In this document: piece by piece, positions 43,581 through 53,924 of the stretch | How the letters are laid out: each line of letters starts with the position of its first letter | How positions within the stretch are numbered: position 1 is the first letter of the stretch | Source of the DNA: Amorphophallus konjac | Taxonomy: Eukaryota; Streptophyta; Magnoliopsida; Alismatales; Araceae | DNA: 64,000 nt | Assembly: GCA_022559845.1 (NCBI GenBank) | Contig: CM040125.1 | Span: 286,984,200-287,048,199, forward strand | Direction: 5' to 3' | Translations under genes and position numbers: made by a program | The notes under the pieces: model-generated | What the model saw: the letters and a program-made list of their open reading frames with translations, nothing else | Told to the model about the DNA's origin: nothing | The model's database searches: none

Positions 43581-46317
43581 TGATGTGACACGACCTTGGA
43601 CTTAAGCAAGCAAGCACATTCGCAATCTAAATGGGCCAATTTGGGTCGCCGCTCTCTCGTCGCTCACCCAAGCCCGGGGTAACTTGGCAATGCCAAGGTG
43701 AGGTTGAGGGGTTGGGCCCTTGCTGGTAGAGGGCCAGCAAGGCCAAGACTTGATTCCCAATGGATGTGGAAGCCCAAGACAATGGGGCCGACCAAGTGCC
43801 AAAGGCACAGGTTTCTCTCTTTTCCCACGGTGATCACTTATAGCACAAGGGCTTAAGGATCGGGCTCTCATTCACGGCCAGCGGAGTTTATGAACTAATG
43901 TTGAAAGAACAAGCACAAATTAGAGTAATGTTTGGAGCACTTACTCGACCGGTTTGAAGAAACCGGTCCCGCTCGGAGACAGGGCGAGCGGGGAAGCGTG
44001 GGTTCCCCACACGCCGCGCCGGGGTAGCTTGACCTGTTTAAGCTATTACAACACTACACCCCATGCAAGGGGGGGATCGTGGGGAAGGGAAGATGATAGT
44101 TACAATCAAAACTACCTCCACGCAGGGAGGGGCCTTCAGCTGGCCAAGCGGGGTGGGGAAAACTAGGGCTAAAACGATGATGAAGTGAATATGCTGAATC
44201 TGCCTTCTCTTGGCAATTGTGGATAGACAGTTGGTACTGTGGCTGCAGAACGTGATCAGGAATTTTGCCGAGGGTGAGACTAGCGGGAAAATATTTTTTA
44301 CTGGAACTGGAGTGTCTCTGAATTTTTCCGAATTCTTCTGGGGTCGCTGCTAGCCTGGGCATGAGCTCGAACAGGGACGCTGATTCTCGGACTGACAGCA
44401 ACTGGTTACTAACAGCAGGAAGAAGAGGTTGCCTCGGCGGCTCCCAAACTCCGAACCAGGTGCCGCCAGAGCCGCTGGAACCGTGGACGAGTCTTCTTTG
44501 CAACTGAACTGACGGGAAATCCGAAAGATGCTGGAGAAGATCAGGGGACCCAGAACAGTGAGTGGGGGTCGGTGCAGACTGTGGGAAGCAGAGTCGCACG
44601 CCTGAGGAAGAAAATTCGTAACTTCTACTGCCGGATGCCGAACGGAGTTCTGCTTCTTGATTCTGAAAGTAGACAGGAAGGGAAAGAACTTTGTAGAAGA
44701 GTTTATGGCCTGATTCCTCCGGGGATTGTCGTGGTGAATCTTTCTCTCCGAATCAGGATCTCTGCAGAGCTAGCCCCTGGTTTCCAACCACTGGTTGCAG
44801 AGGATGCCCCGACAGCTACCAAACTCGGAATCGAGCACCGTCAGAGTTGTTGGAATCATGGACAAGTCCTCTTCATAGAAAAACTGACGGGGAAGCCAAA
44901 TGATGTCGGAGAAGATCATAGGATGCAGAACAATGGCGACTGGTCGAAGTAGACTGTGGGCAGCAGGGCCGCGTAGCTGAGGGAGAAAAAGGATAACTCC
45001 TGCCACAGGATGCCGAACGGAACTCCGCTTCATGATTATGAAAGTAGACAAGAGGAAGAAGAACTTTTCAGAAGAGCTCTTGGGCTGATTCCTCTGAGGT
45101 TCTAAATGGCAGAGCTTCTAATCCATTTCTGGTACTCAGCCGGGGCAGCTCTGCGCAGTTGTGGGAGAACAGAGCTCCCGGGAAAGTACACATCTTGGAT
45201 ATGGATGAAACCACCGCCGTTGCGAAGAAGACTAGGAGACGCTTCCAACGATGGCTCTTGATCCTTCAGAAACGTCCGGAGGAAGCCGTGGTCGCCTCTG
45301 CAAGCTGCTACTCTTCTGTAGATCTTCGATTGAGAGCTGTAGGTTGAAGATGATGGGGGGAATGGGGTATATGGGAGGGAAAATGGGGGTGGATGAGTGT
45401 GGGGAAAGCCCGGGCTATGAGGGGGTATAGGAGGGGGTGTTCTAAGGTGGGGGAAGGGAAGAATGGGGTCTGGAAGGGAGTCTAACAGGTGGTGGGAGGA
45501 GGAGCTACGAATTTGGGAGGGTGGGGGAGAGGAGAAGGTGAGGGGGGCACAAGTGAGTGGAGGGAAGGTGAGTTTGAATTTTGTATAATGAAGGGTATTC
45601 AATGGTGGTCTTGGGGATGGGAGGGGTTGTGTTGGGGAAGGGAATGGGTGCTTGGGGTAGTGGGAAGGGTGCTTGGGAAAGTGGGTGGGGTAGTTGGGGG
45701 TTGGGGGTGGAGCTAGGATTGGTGGAAGCTCTCTTGGGACTAGGGGGTGGAGTAATGGGATGTGTGGGGAAGGGGAGTGGCCTTTAATGGGGTAGGTGGG
45801 AGAGTGGAGGTGGTTGGGAGGGGAGGAGAGAGAAGAATTTTGAAATTTGGTGTGGAGGAGAGAGAAAGGGGAGTGAAAGAGAGAAATTAAGAGAGGGATG
45901 GGTGGGGAATCTCTCCCCTAGGGTTTCTCACCCAAATAATAGAATCTCTCCACTAGATAAGAAGCTTGAACTCTCAAAATGGCAAGTTTTTCATTCATTG
46001 ATTCATTAAGTTGAAATGGGGGGGAATGGGGTCCTATATATAAGAAACCCACATTTCTACAAAAGTCCCTGACAATTGACTCAATGACAAATAACCGAGG
46101 GGGTAGGGGGAGCCCTTGGGCCAAGCCCAATGAATTGGGCCCAATAGCTAACTAGACAACCTAATGACACTCAAACTTAGGGAAATAAACACAAGACCTA
46201 GGAACATGACTCAATTAAAAGGGAAAATACATCAAATGACTTAAATAAAAATTACATAGGACTCAAAATTAAATGACTAGACTATGCAGGATGTAATGGG
46301 AGGTGATGTCCCCATCA
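43581..46317 (-). repeat. Element E 5' LTR
   Basis: 2737 bp, the same length as the other LTR with scattered substitutions. The minus-strand TATATATA at 46035-46042 lies about 275 bp from the LTR start, so U3 would be short and R-U5 long (about 2.4 kb). Confidence 0.94.
45350..45825 (+). repeat. G-rich tract with many G-runs (LTR E, right)
   Basis: Same composition and motif order as 40262-40745. In the 5' LTR it falls downstream of the TATA box, so it would lie within the transcribed leader. Confidence 0.85.
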
Positions 46318-46945
46318 CCAAGATAAGGGTAGCTCGATCGGGGTGGAATGCCACTAGACCAAGATAAGGGTAGCTTGGCTAGGGTGAAATGCCACTAGAC
46401 CAAGATAAGGGTAGCTCGATCGGGGCGGAGTGCCACTGGACCAAGATAAGGGTAGCTTGATCAGGGCGGGGTGCCATTGGATCAAGGAGAGGCAGCTCGA
46501 TCAGGGCGGAGTGCCACTAGACCAAGATAAGGGTAGCTCGGCTAGGACGGAGTGCCACTAGACCAAGGTAAGGGTATCTCGATCAGGGCGGAGTGCCACT
46601 TTACCAAGATAAGGGTAGCTCGGCTAGGACGGAATGCCACTAGACCAAGGCAAGGGTAGCTCGATCAGGGTGGAGTGTCACTGGACCAAGATAAGGGTAG
46701 CTCGGCTAGGGCGGAATGCCACTAAACCAAGATAAGGGTAGCTTGATCAGGGCGGGGTGCCATTGGACCAAGGAGAGATAGCTTGATCAGGGCGGAGTGC
46801 CACTGGACGAAGGTATGGGTAGCTTGATCAGGGCAGAATGCCACTGGATCAAGGAAAGGTAGCTCGTCTAGGGCGGAATGCCACTAGACCAAGATAAGGG
46901 TAGCTCGATCAGGGCGGAATGCCACTAGACCAAGATAAGGGTATT
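46318..46945. repeat. 41-bp tandem array, right part
   Basis: About 15 copies continuing the array at 38300. Two flavours, GATCAGGG and GGCTAGGG, are mixed irregularly. It ends at the 3' end of pol of element B, whose last codons run into the array. Confidence 0.93.
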
Positions 46946-49900
46946 CCGACCGATCGGGGAATGTCGGTTGCGCCGCATGATACAGCTTTATATGCTTTCC
47001 GTTGAGGGGAGAGAACTGGATGACTTCTTTGTGATCTACCAGGACGTAGGGACCCCCTTCATATACTCGGCGGATGATATATGGTCCGACCCAATTTTCG
47101 ACCAACTTCCCTTTGGGGTTGGAGGCCATCACTTCTCTTCTTTTGACCATCACCAGGTCTCCTTTTTTGAATTCTCGACCCTTGACCAGCTTGTCAAAAG
47201 CACGGGCCATGCGAGTTTGGTAGATTTGGATGTTTTGTTGTGCCCGGAGGCGTTTTCCTTCGAGCTCAGCGAGCTCTTCTAATCTTCTCTCTGCATTGGT
47301 TTGTTCACCGCTGACTAGTCCATGCTGGATGGTGACTCGCAGCGAAGGAACTTCCAGTTCAATCGGCACCACAGCCTCTGACCCATAGACGAGGGAGAAA
47401 GGTGAACAGCCGGTTCGGGTTTTGTAGACAGTAGGATAGGCCCAGAGTGCTTCGTACATCCTTTCTTCCCAATCTTTTTTATTAGACTTGACAGTCTTCG
47501 CCAGCAATGTGCATAGTGTCTTGTTGAAGGCTTCTGCAAGTCCATTGGCTTGAGGGTTGTAGGGGGATGATGTCCTCCAGTCAATCTTGTATTTGTCGGC
47601 CAGCCGATAAACCTTCTGGTTCCTAAAATGGCTGCCATTATCAGAGATGATTCGGCTGGGGATCCCAAACTGGAATATTACGTTCTGCCGGAAGAATCTT
47701 GCAACTAGTTCCCCCCTTACATCTCTTAGTGCTACCGCCTCTACCCATATGGAGAAGTAATCTGTAGCTGCTAAGATATATTTGCACCCTGAGGAAGATG
47801 CTGGTAGCGGTCCTACCACGTCCGTGCCCCACTGAGCAAACGGCCAGCTTGGAAGGGTCGAATGTAATGGCACTAGAGGTCTCCTTGCCACGTTAGCGTG
47901 TTCTTGACACTTCTGACAAGCTTTGGCAAACTTGCAGCAATCATCAAATATAGTGGGCCAATAGTATCCCAATTTCTTTATCTCAATTTTCATCTTTGGC
48001 CCAGCCTGGTGTGCTCTAGCTGATCCCGCATGGACCTCTTGCATCACCTGTCCCGCCTCTGTTGAAGACAAGCAACGAAGTAGGACTTTCCTTCGGGCAT
48101 CTGCCATTATTCAGAACAGGGTTCCTCTTCTCATCTCGTAAGAGTCCTTGACCCTCAGGAGCTTCATTCTTTGTTCTTTTTCTTTTGGAAGCTGCTGGTG
48201 TTGGAACCACCGCAGGAGATGTTCTCGCCAATCGGGCTGCTGAACCCTTTCGACGACTGACACCTCGATTTCTTGTTCGTCGGCTAAGACTTCTGTTATG
48301 CTGGGGACTTGCCGACGGTTGATCACCGTTATATTCAGGCTTGTGTCTGGCGGGACCGCCAATGAACTGGCCAGCTTAGCGAGGGCATCTACTTGAGCAT
48401 TCTGGCCTCGGTTGATGTGCTTAATGCTGATGAAGTAGAATCTTGACATCAGGCAGGTTACCAGCTGGTGATAGGGGAGAAGCTCTTGCTTTCGCACATC
48501 GAACTCTTCTTCCAGTTGTTTTATAACTAGCAGGGAGTCCCCGAATGCTTCCAGCATCTGAATTCCCATGGATAGAGCAATTTGCAACCCGATTATTAGG
48601 GCTTCATATTCCGCTTCATTATTTGTGCAATGTTTGTTTATGGAGCAGGATGTGTGCACCACTTCTCCTTCTGGGGATTTCAGGAGTATGCCTGCTCCTG
48701 CCCTGACTCTGGCCGATCCAGTGGTAGAGGTGTCAATTCTGGAAGCGCCTTCAAAATATAGCTGCCATAAGGAGGGCCGCACCTGAACGGCTTCCAAGGT
48801 TTCATCTTCAGGAAGCTCTGGTTCCAACGGGCAGTCCCTGGGTACTGGGTGCTCCGCGAAGAAGTCTGCAATAGCTTGACCCTTGACGGCCTTACGCGGT
48901 ACATAGGAGATGTCAAACTCCATAAGGATTACCGCCCATTTGCCCAGGCGACCTTTGAGTGCCGTCTGGGACATAATATATTTCAGGGGATCCTATTTGG
49001 ACACGAAGCTGATTTCATGTGACAACATGTAGTGTCGAAGCTTCTTAACTGCGAAGACCAGTGCCAAACAGACCTTCTCAATGTAAGTATATTTTTCTTC
49101 GGTCCTGACTAATCTCCGACTGAGGTAATAGAGAGCTTGCTCTTTCCCTTCTTCATTATTCTGGGCCAGCATTGTCCCCAGAGAGTTATGTGTAGCTGCT
49201 ATATACAGTATTAATGGCCGTCCTTTCACTGGCGCGCCCAACACTAGAGGAGTCTTCAAATAGTCTTTCAGCTTGTCAAGAGCTGTTTGGCAATCTTCAT
49301 CCCAATAAAAGGGGACATCTTTCATCATCAACTTGTGGAAAGGCTGGCATCGCCCTGACAAATTGGAGATGAACCGCCAGATATAAGCCGGGCGGCCCTG
49401 TAGTGATCTCAGCTCGGAGATATTCCTTGGTGGAGGTAGCTCCTGAATTGCTTTGATTTTTGCGGGGTCTATCTCGGTTCCCCGATATCAGACAATGAAG
49501 CCCAAGAATTTTCCGCTCGACACTCCGAACGCACATTTCATGGGATTCATCTTCAGCTCATGCTGCCTCAGCCTCTGAAAGATGATCCAGAGGTCTTGCA
49601 GATGATCTCTTTTTCTTCTGGTTTTGACCACCATGTCATCTATGTAGCACTCGACGTTGTGGTAGAGCAACTCATCGAAGATTTTGGTCATTGCGCGCTG
49701 ATAGGTTACGCCAGCATTCTTTAGTCCGAACGGCATCCTCTTGTAATGATAAATGCCTTTAGGGGTTCGAAAAGCAGTATGGACCAAGTCATGCTCCGCG
49801 ATCCAAATCTGATTGTAACTGGACGACCCATCCATGAATGACAGGGCCTCATGGCCGGTTGTAGCATCTATCATGACTTCTGTTATCGGCACTGGGAAGT

Positions 49901-50729
49901 CATCTTTGGGGTAGGCTTTGTTTAGATCTCGGAAGTCGACACATATCCGGATCTGTCCATTCTTCTTTTTCACGGGGACGATATTCGCCAGCCATGTGGT
50001 GTACTGGTTTTCTTCAACAAATCCCACGTCAATGAGCTTGTCGACTTTAGTACAAATTTGAGTGATGAGTTCTGGCCTCATGTGCCGCGGTGGTTGCTCC
50101 ACCGGTTCGGCCTCAGGGCTGATTGCCAGCTCATGTTGTGCGACAGTGGGGCTTAGACCCGACGTTTCTTTGTAAGTCCAGGAGAAGCAATCCCTGTACT
50201 CTAATAGCATCTGGATGTACAGCTCCCGTTCTTTTGGGGATAGTTGGGTGCTGAGGGAGGTAGGCCTAGGGTCCTCCTCATTTCCCAAGTTGACTTCTAT
50301 CAGTTCATCGACTGTGGCATGGCCTCCGTCTTCAATCTCCGGAGGTGCCAGTTGGAGGTCAACGAAATCTGGAATACCGTCTTGAGGGTCGAGTACTTTG
50401 ACTTCCTCGTTAGACACCACCAGAGCATCTTGAGGTTTCCTTATTTCTTGTGCCAGCGGCTGCGCGGATGGTTTTATTAGCCAATACGCTGCCGTTGCAG
50501 CTCCCAGGGACGAGAGAGCAGCTTCAGTGTTTGTAGATAAGGTTGCAGCCGCGACAGGCTGGTAGTTGTTTATTGCCGGGCTCGGAGAGCATCCCGATTT
50601 TGTAGCAGAAGTTGAGGAGGTCTTGCCTTCTGGAGCAGTTATACCTTCCGTGGAAGTGGCTTTTCCTTTCTTGGTAGCTGGTTCCCCTTGATTGGAGTTG
50701 ACCAAGGCTTCCTTGATTGGCAGAAATGG
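46884..50729 (-). pseudogene. Element B pol (RT, RNase H, integrase), truncated and stop-interrupted
   Basis: A single frame from 50729 to 46884, broken by TGA (49488-49490), TAG (48993-48995) and TGA (48111-48113). It starts between protease and RT, where the LTR of C cuts in. RT has ICVDFRDLNKAYPKDDFPVP, MPFGLKNAGVTYQRAM and catalytic YIDD. RNase H has YFEGAS, so Glu stands where the first catalytic Asp is expected, and NNEAEYEAL. Integrase has an HHCC-like finger (ending CQKCQEHAN) and D, D, E at WGTDVVG, SDNGSHF and GLAEAFNK. The YKRMPFGLKNAG and KCAFGV style fits the Tat clade. Confidence 0.9.
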
Positions 50730-50849
50730 TGTAGCAACCCTGGTAAAAATAAAAGGAAATAAAAACCCCAATTGATCAAAATAAGATTAAAAGATTTAAT
50801 TAATAAATGATAAGAGCCTAAAGAAGTAAATAATAAACCAAAATGTAAA

Positions 50850-52275
50850 TAACGCCTTGATTCAAGGCGCTACATCAAAAAGAAACGCCCTTATACAAGG
50901 CGTGAATTCCAGAAAGGACGACCACAGAAGATGTCGTCAATTCTTAAAAGGCCAAAATAATAAAAAGGGCAAGTAAACGTGACGCCCTCCACATGGACGC
51001 GTTTTACGTAAGAAATGACTTTAACAAAGGCGTCAATTTAAACTAACGCCCTATGGCAAGGCGTTAATTCCGTTCGAGTTTCGTTCGAACCAGGAAACTA
51101 TCCAGAGCAAGTTTCTAGATAACTACGTGGAAGGTTGAATAGGGTAAGAACTCTATTAGGGAAATATTACTTCCAATACGATACTAACTCCATTAGGATC
51201 ATAAAAACCTATAAATAACCCTTCCTGTCAAACCCTAATAGGCTATTTGGTTGAAGGAAGTTCTGCTGCCGTGTGTGAAGAACAGGTAATGTTCTTCTTC
51301 TCTGCCTTCGGTCATAATCATGAAGAATATTGATATTCTTCATCATCATCTTTGCTGTAGGAAGTCTGCCGTAAGTAGTAACTCTTCTGCCTAGTTGAAG
51401 GACGTGAGGTTCTTCATCGACGTCCTCTTCTTCCGTTCACTGTGAAAGAGGGAGGGAGCTGTTAATATCTACGTCTGAAGCCTAAGAACAACACCATGTT
51501 CATCTATTATCACTCTAAGGGCTGCTGTTGCTTGGCTGTTGTTGGTGTTGCTATTGTTTAAAGATCGTGAGTAGCTATTCTCAGGACACTCTGTTTCGAA
51601 CAGAGTATCGTCCTCTCATCAAATCCTTCACTACCATCAACCCAGATCACCAATCAGGTAGATTTTCTCAAGAATTGTAGCCCAAACCAACATAGTAATT
51701 ATGATAAAGTCATCTGTCAATTCATGCATATAGATTCTCTGCGTTTTTCATAGTTTTCTGAAAAATAGTGTAAGTAGCGACCCTCCTTAGGGCGCTAATT
51801 TTAAAGGAAGCGACCCTTCCAAGGGCGCTAATTCTTATTTTGACGCCCTGCCCAGGAGTCGTCAACTTACTTAATTGTTAATTACCCATGTTTAAAATTC
51901 TATATCAAGTAAACCATGTATCTAATCTAATGCATGATCATACTTGTTGAATCTTGCTATTTTTCTTGTCCTGACCATGTAATTTGTTTTCCTGAAATTC
52001 TATTTATCTGGAAATTATATTGTTCATGTGAAAACTTGATAAATCCTGAAATAACGACCTTCTGTAAGTCGTCTATGATAAAAGTGACGCCCTGAACCAT
52101 GGCGCGAATTTGAAAGTGACGCCCCTATTAAAGGCGCTTTCTACTAAAATTCCAGAATTTAGAGATTGTGCAAAATAGAAATATATAATGGACGACCGCT
52201 GTAAAAGTCATCAAATCATAAATAAACGCCCCTATAGAAGGCATTAATTTGATAAGTAGTGACTTAGATTAAGTC
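50850..52275. repeat. Dispersed short dyads in LTR C (ACGCCCT...AGGCGT type)
   Basis: Two blocks, 50850-51070 and 51775-52275. Examples are AACGCCCTATGGCAAGGCGTT (near 51034), GCGACCCTCCTTAGGGCGC (near 51777) and ACGACCTTCTGTAAGTCGT (near 52054). Arms of 5-7 bp surround loops of 5-9 bp, and units are often followed by (T)AATT. The 5'-leader-like stretch 51240-51660 between the blocks lacks them. Confidence 0.85.
51210..51218 (+). promoter_or_regulatory. TATA box of element C
   Basis: CCTATAAATAACCC, in the sense orientation, between the two dyad blocks of the LTR. Confidence 0.65.
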
Positions 52276-53759
52276 GCTATTTTCCTGTGATACTATTTTA
52301 CACAGTTACTGTTAACCGAGGGTTTCATAGGTATAGTTATATACATATATGTCGGCACTATATTCCAGTCCGTGAATATAGTCCCATGTTTCATGATGAT
52401 TTATCGCATTACCCCTCAATTCTCAGTGATATACAAGCTCTCCATTGGACATTCCGTTCCTTTGGACTAGCAAGTTAGTCATAGAGACCTCTGTAAGTCT
52501 CCTCGAGCCTTGGATTCCCTCAAGGCCGATTGAGCGGGTTGTACCATGAAAACCTATCACCCTACTTTGCCATGTCACTCTATAGAAACATGGTATACCA
52601 GCCCTCATGTTATGCTATGTGTATGATATGAGAATTATCTTAATGAACGGGGAAAGCATGCCATTATTGTGATGTTCTTATGGACCCCAATTCTATATCA
52701 AACATTATTATGATGTTCTTGTGGACCTCAATTCTATATTAAAAGAGTGACCATCTACTTATGGGCACTTACTTGTCATGATACCCAAGTTAGGGAACCA
52801 ATTCCACCTAGTTTTATCGATACTCGTGATTGCACCGTTATTATCATCATTATTGTCATGTTCAAATCCGTGAAATGCTATCTACCTCTAAGTTCATACA
52901 TGTTCTTTATCCTTGAAACTCCATATTGGCTATACACAAAGTGGATGTCAAAATACATGATCAATGCCTGCGCATATGGGGCCCGATCTGGTCCTGGGAG
53001 GAGCACCCAAAAGTACTAGTGCCCATGGGAGTTGTAATGATAACGGTATTGGCATTGTACCAAAGTGCATGACTAGCTTGATTGGACATTCCACAAAAAT
53101 CTCGTACTTGACTCGACTTGACATGACATGACTTGCGTGACCCAAAAAAGGGTAATTTATATACTTGCTTGCTTGAAACGTGATAGCCAAGTTCTTGACA
53201 TGACATGATGAAATTACTTGCTTGAACATCCTGACATCTATTACTTGAAAGTTCATGAATAGTTCACCTTGTTATCTTGTTGATATACTCTCTATCTTGT
53301 CGTTTTATGCGAGCATGCATAGCTATCGTGCATTCATGGGAAAATGTAATTACTTAAACCCTTACTAGTTCTTGAGATATAATTTCCTATTGAGCGTTCG
53401 CTCACTCAGTGTTTCCCTACTTTTCAGGTAATTCCAACGATGAGGGAACTCAGTCTGAAGGGGGAGATCAAGAGTGAAGAGAGTAGAGCTCTCCATCTAT
53501 CCAAGCGTCTACCAGTCTTATCTTTAAAATTTCTTAAGTCAACCATTGTACTTTTTCTTTTATTGGGTCATAGCACTTTCATTAAGTGAATTGTAATAGA
53601 AGTACTTTGAGGTTGTGATTGAATAAAGGATTGGGTTATCTTTACTTTTGCGCATCTCTGATTTGGTGTCGAATACACTAATACTCTGATTGACATGATC
53701 GATATAAACTCGTCACGCGTCTTCGGGTATCTTCCGCACTCGGGGCGTGACAGTTTTTG

Positions 53760-53771
53760 TGGTATCAGAGC
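53760..53771 (+). other. Element C primer-binding site
   Basis: TGGTATCAGAGC, an exact initiator-Met complement, seven bases after the LTR end. Confidence 0.93.
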
Positions 53772-53924
53772 CTAGGGTATTCAATTCCTAGGAAACCCAA
53801 GTTCAAGGATAAGTCTGAACCTCTAACCAGTGAGATTGGGTAGAACCAAGGGTTAAAGTCAACATAGAATTAAAAGCCTTTTAGCGCCATCACATACTAA
53901 TATAGCTATCGAAATTGTAGGACA

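Larger units (their letters stand above)
38497..46317 (-). mobile_element. Element E: complete chimeric, non-autonomous chromovirus derivative (7.8 kb)
   Basis: Two 2737-bp LTRs (38497-41233 and 43581-46317) start TGATGTGACACG and end GTCCCCATCA. CCAAG is duplicated at 38492-38496 and 46318-46322. An exact initiator-Met primer site next to the right LTR shows that it reads right to left. The 2.3-kb interior keeps a gag-like start and the integrase tail plus chromodomain, but protease, RT, RNase H and the integrase core are absent. In their place is a Pro-rich, unrecognised coding region. Having both ends of pol but no middle implies an internal deletion or replacement, with mobilisation in trans. 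Confidence 0.93.
14314..50729 (-). mobile_element. Element B: large Tat-like Ty3/gypsy element hosting three nested insertions
   Basis: The plus-strand order is 3' LTR (14314-29808), polypurine complement (29809-29820), antisense PMD gene (30582-35589), tandem arrays (35938-38496 and 46318-46945) and minus-strand pol from integrase back to RT (46884-50729). The LTR has matching TGTT/AACA ends. It interrupts D1 at the left and is cut by the LTR of C at 50730, so gag, protease, primer site and 5' LTR are missing here. Tat1, Cassandra and E are inserted in it. The RT resembles the Tat clade. An antisense gene between pol and 3' LTR is also known from Tat-type elements. Confidence 0.75.
50730..53752 (+). 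repeat. Element C 5' LTR
   Basis: 3023 bp from TGTAGCAACCC to GGGGCGTGACA. It contains about a dozen dyads of ACGCCCT...AGGCGT type at 50850-51070 and 51775-52275. A TATA box lies about 480 bp in. Related sequence occurs at 9300-10400. Confidence 0.85.
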
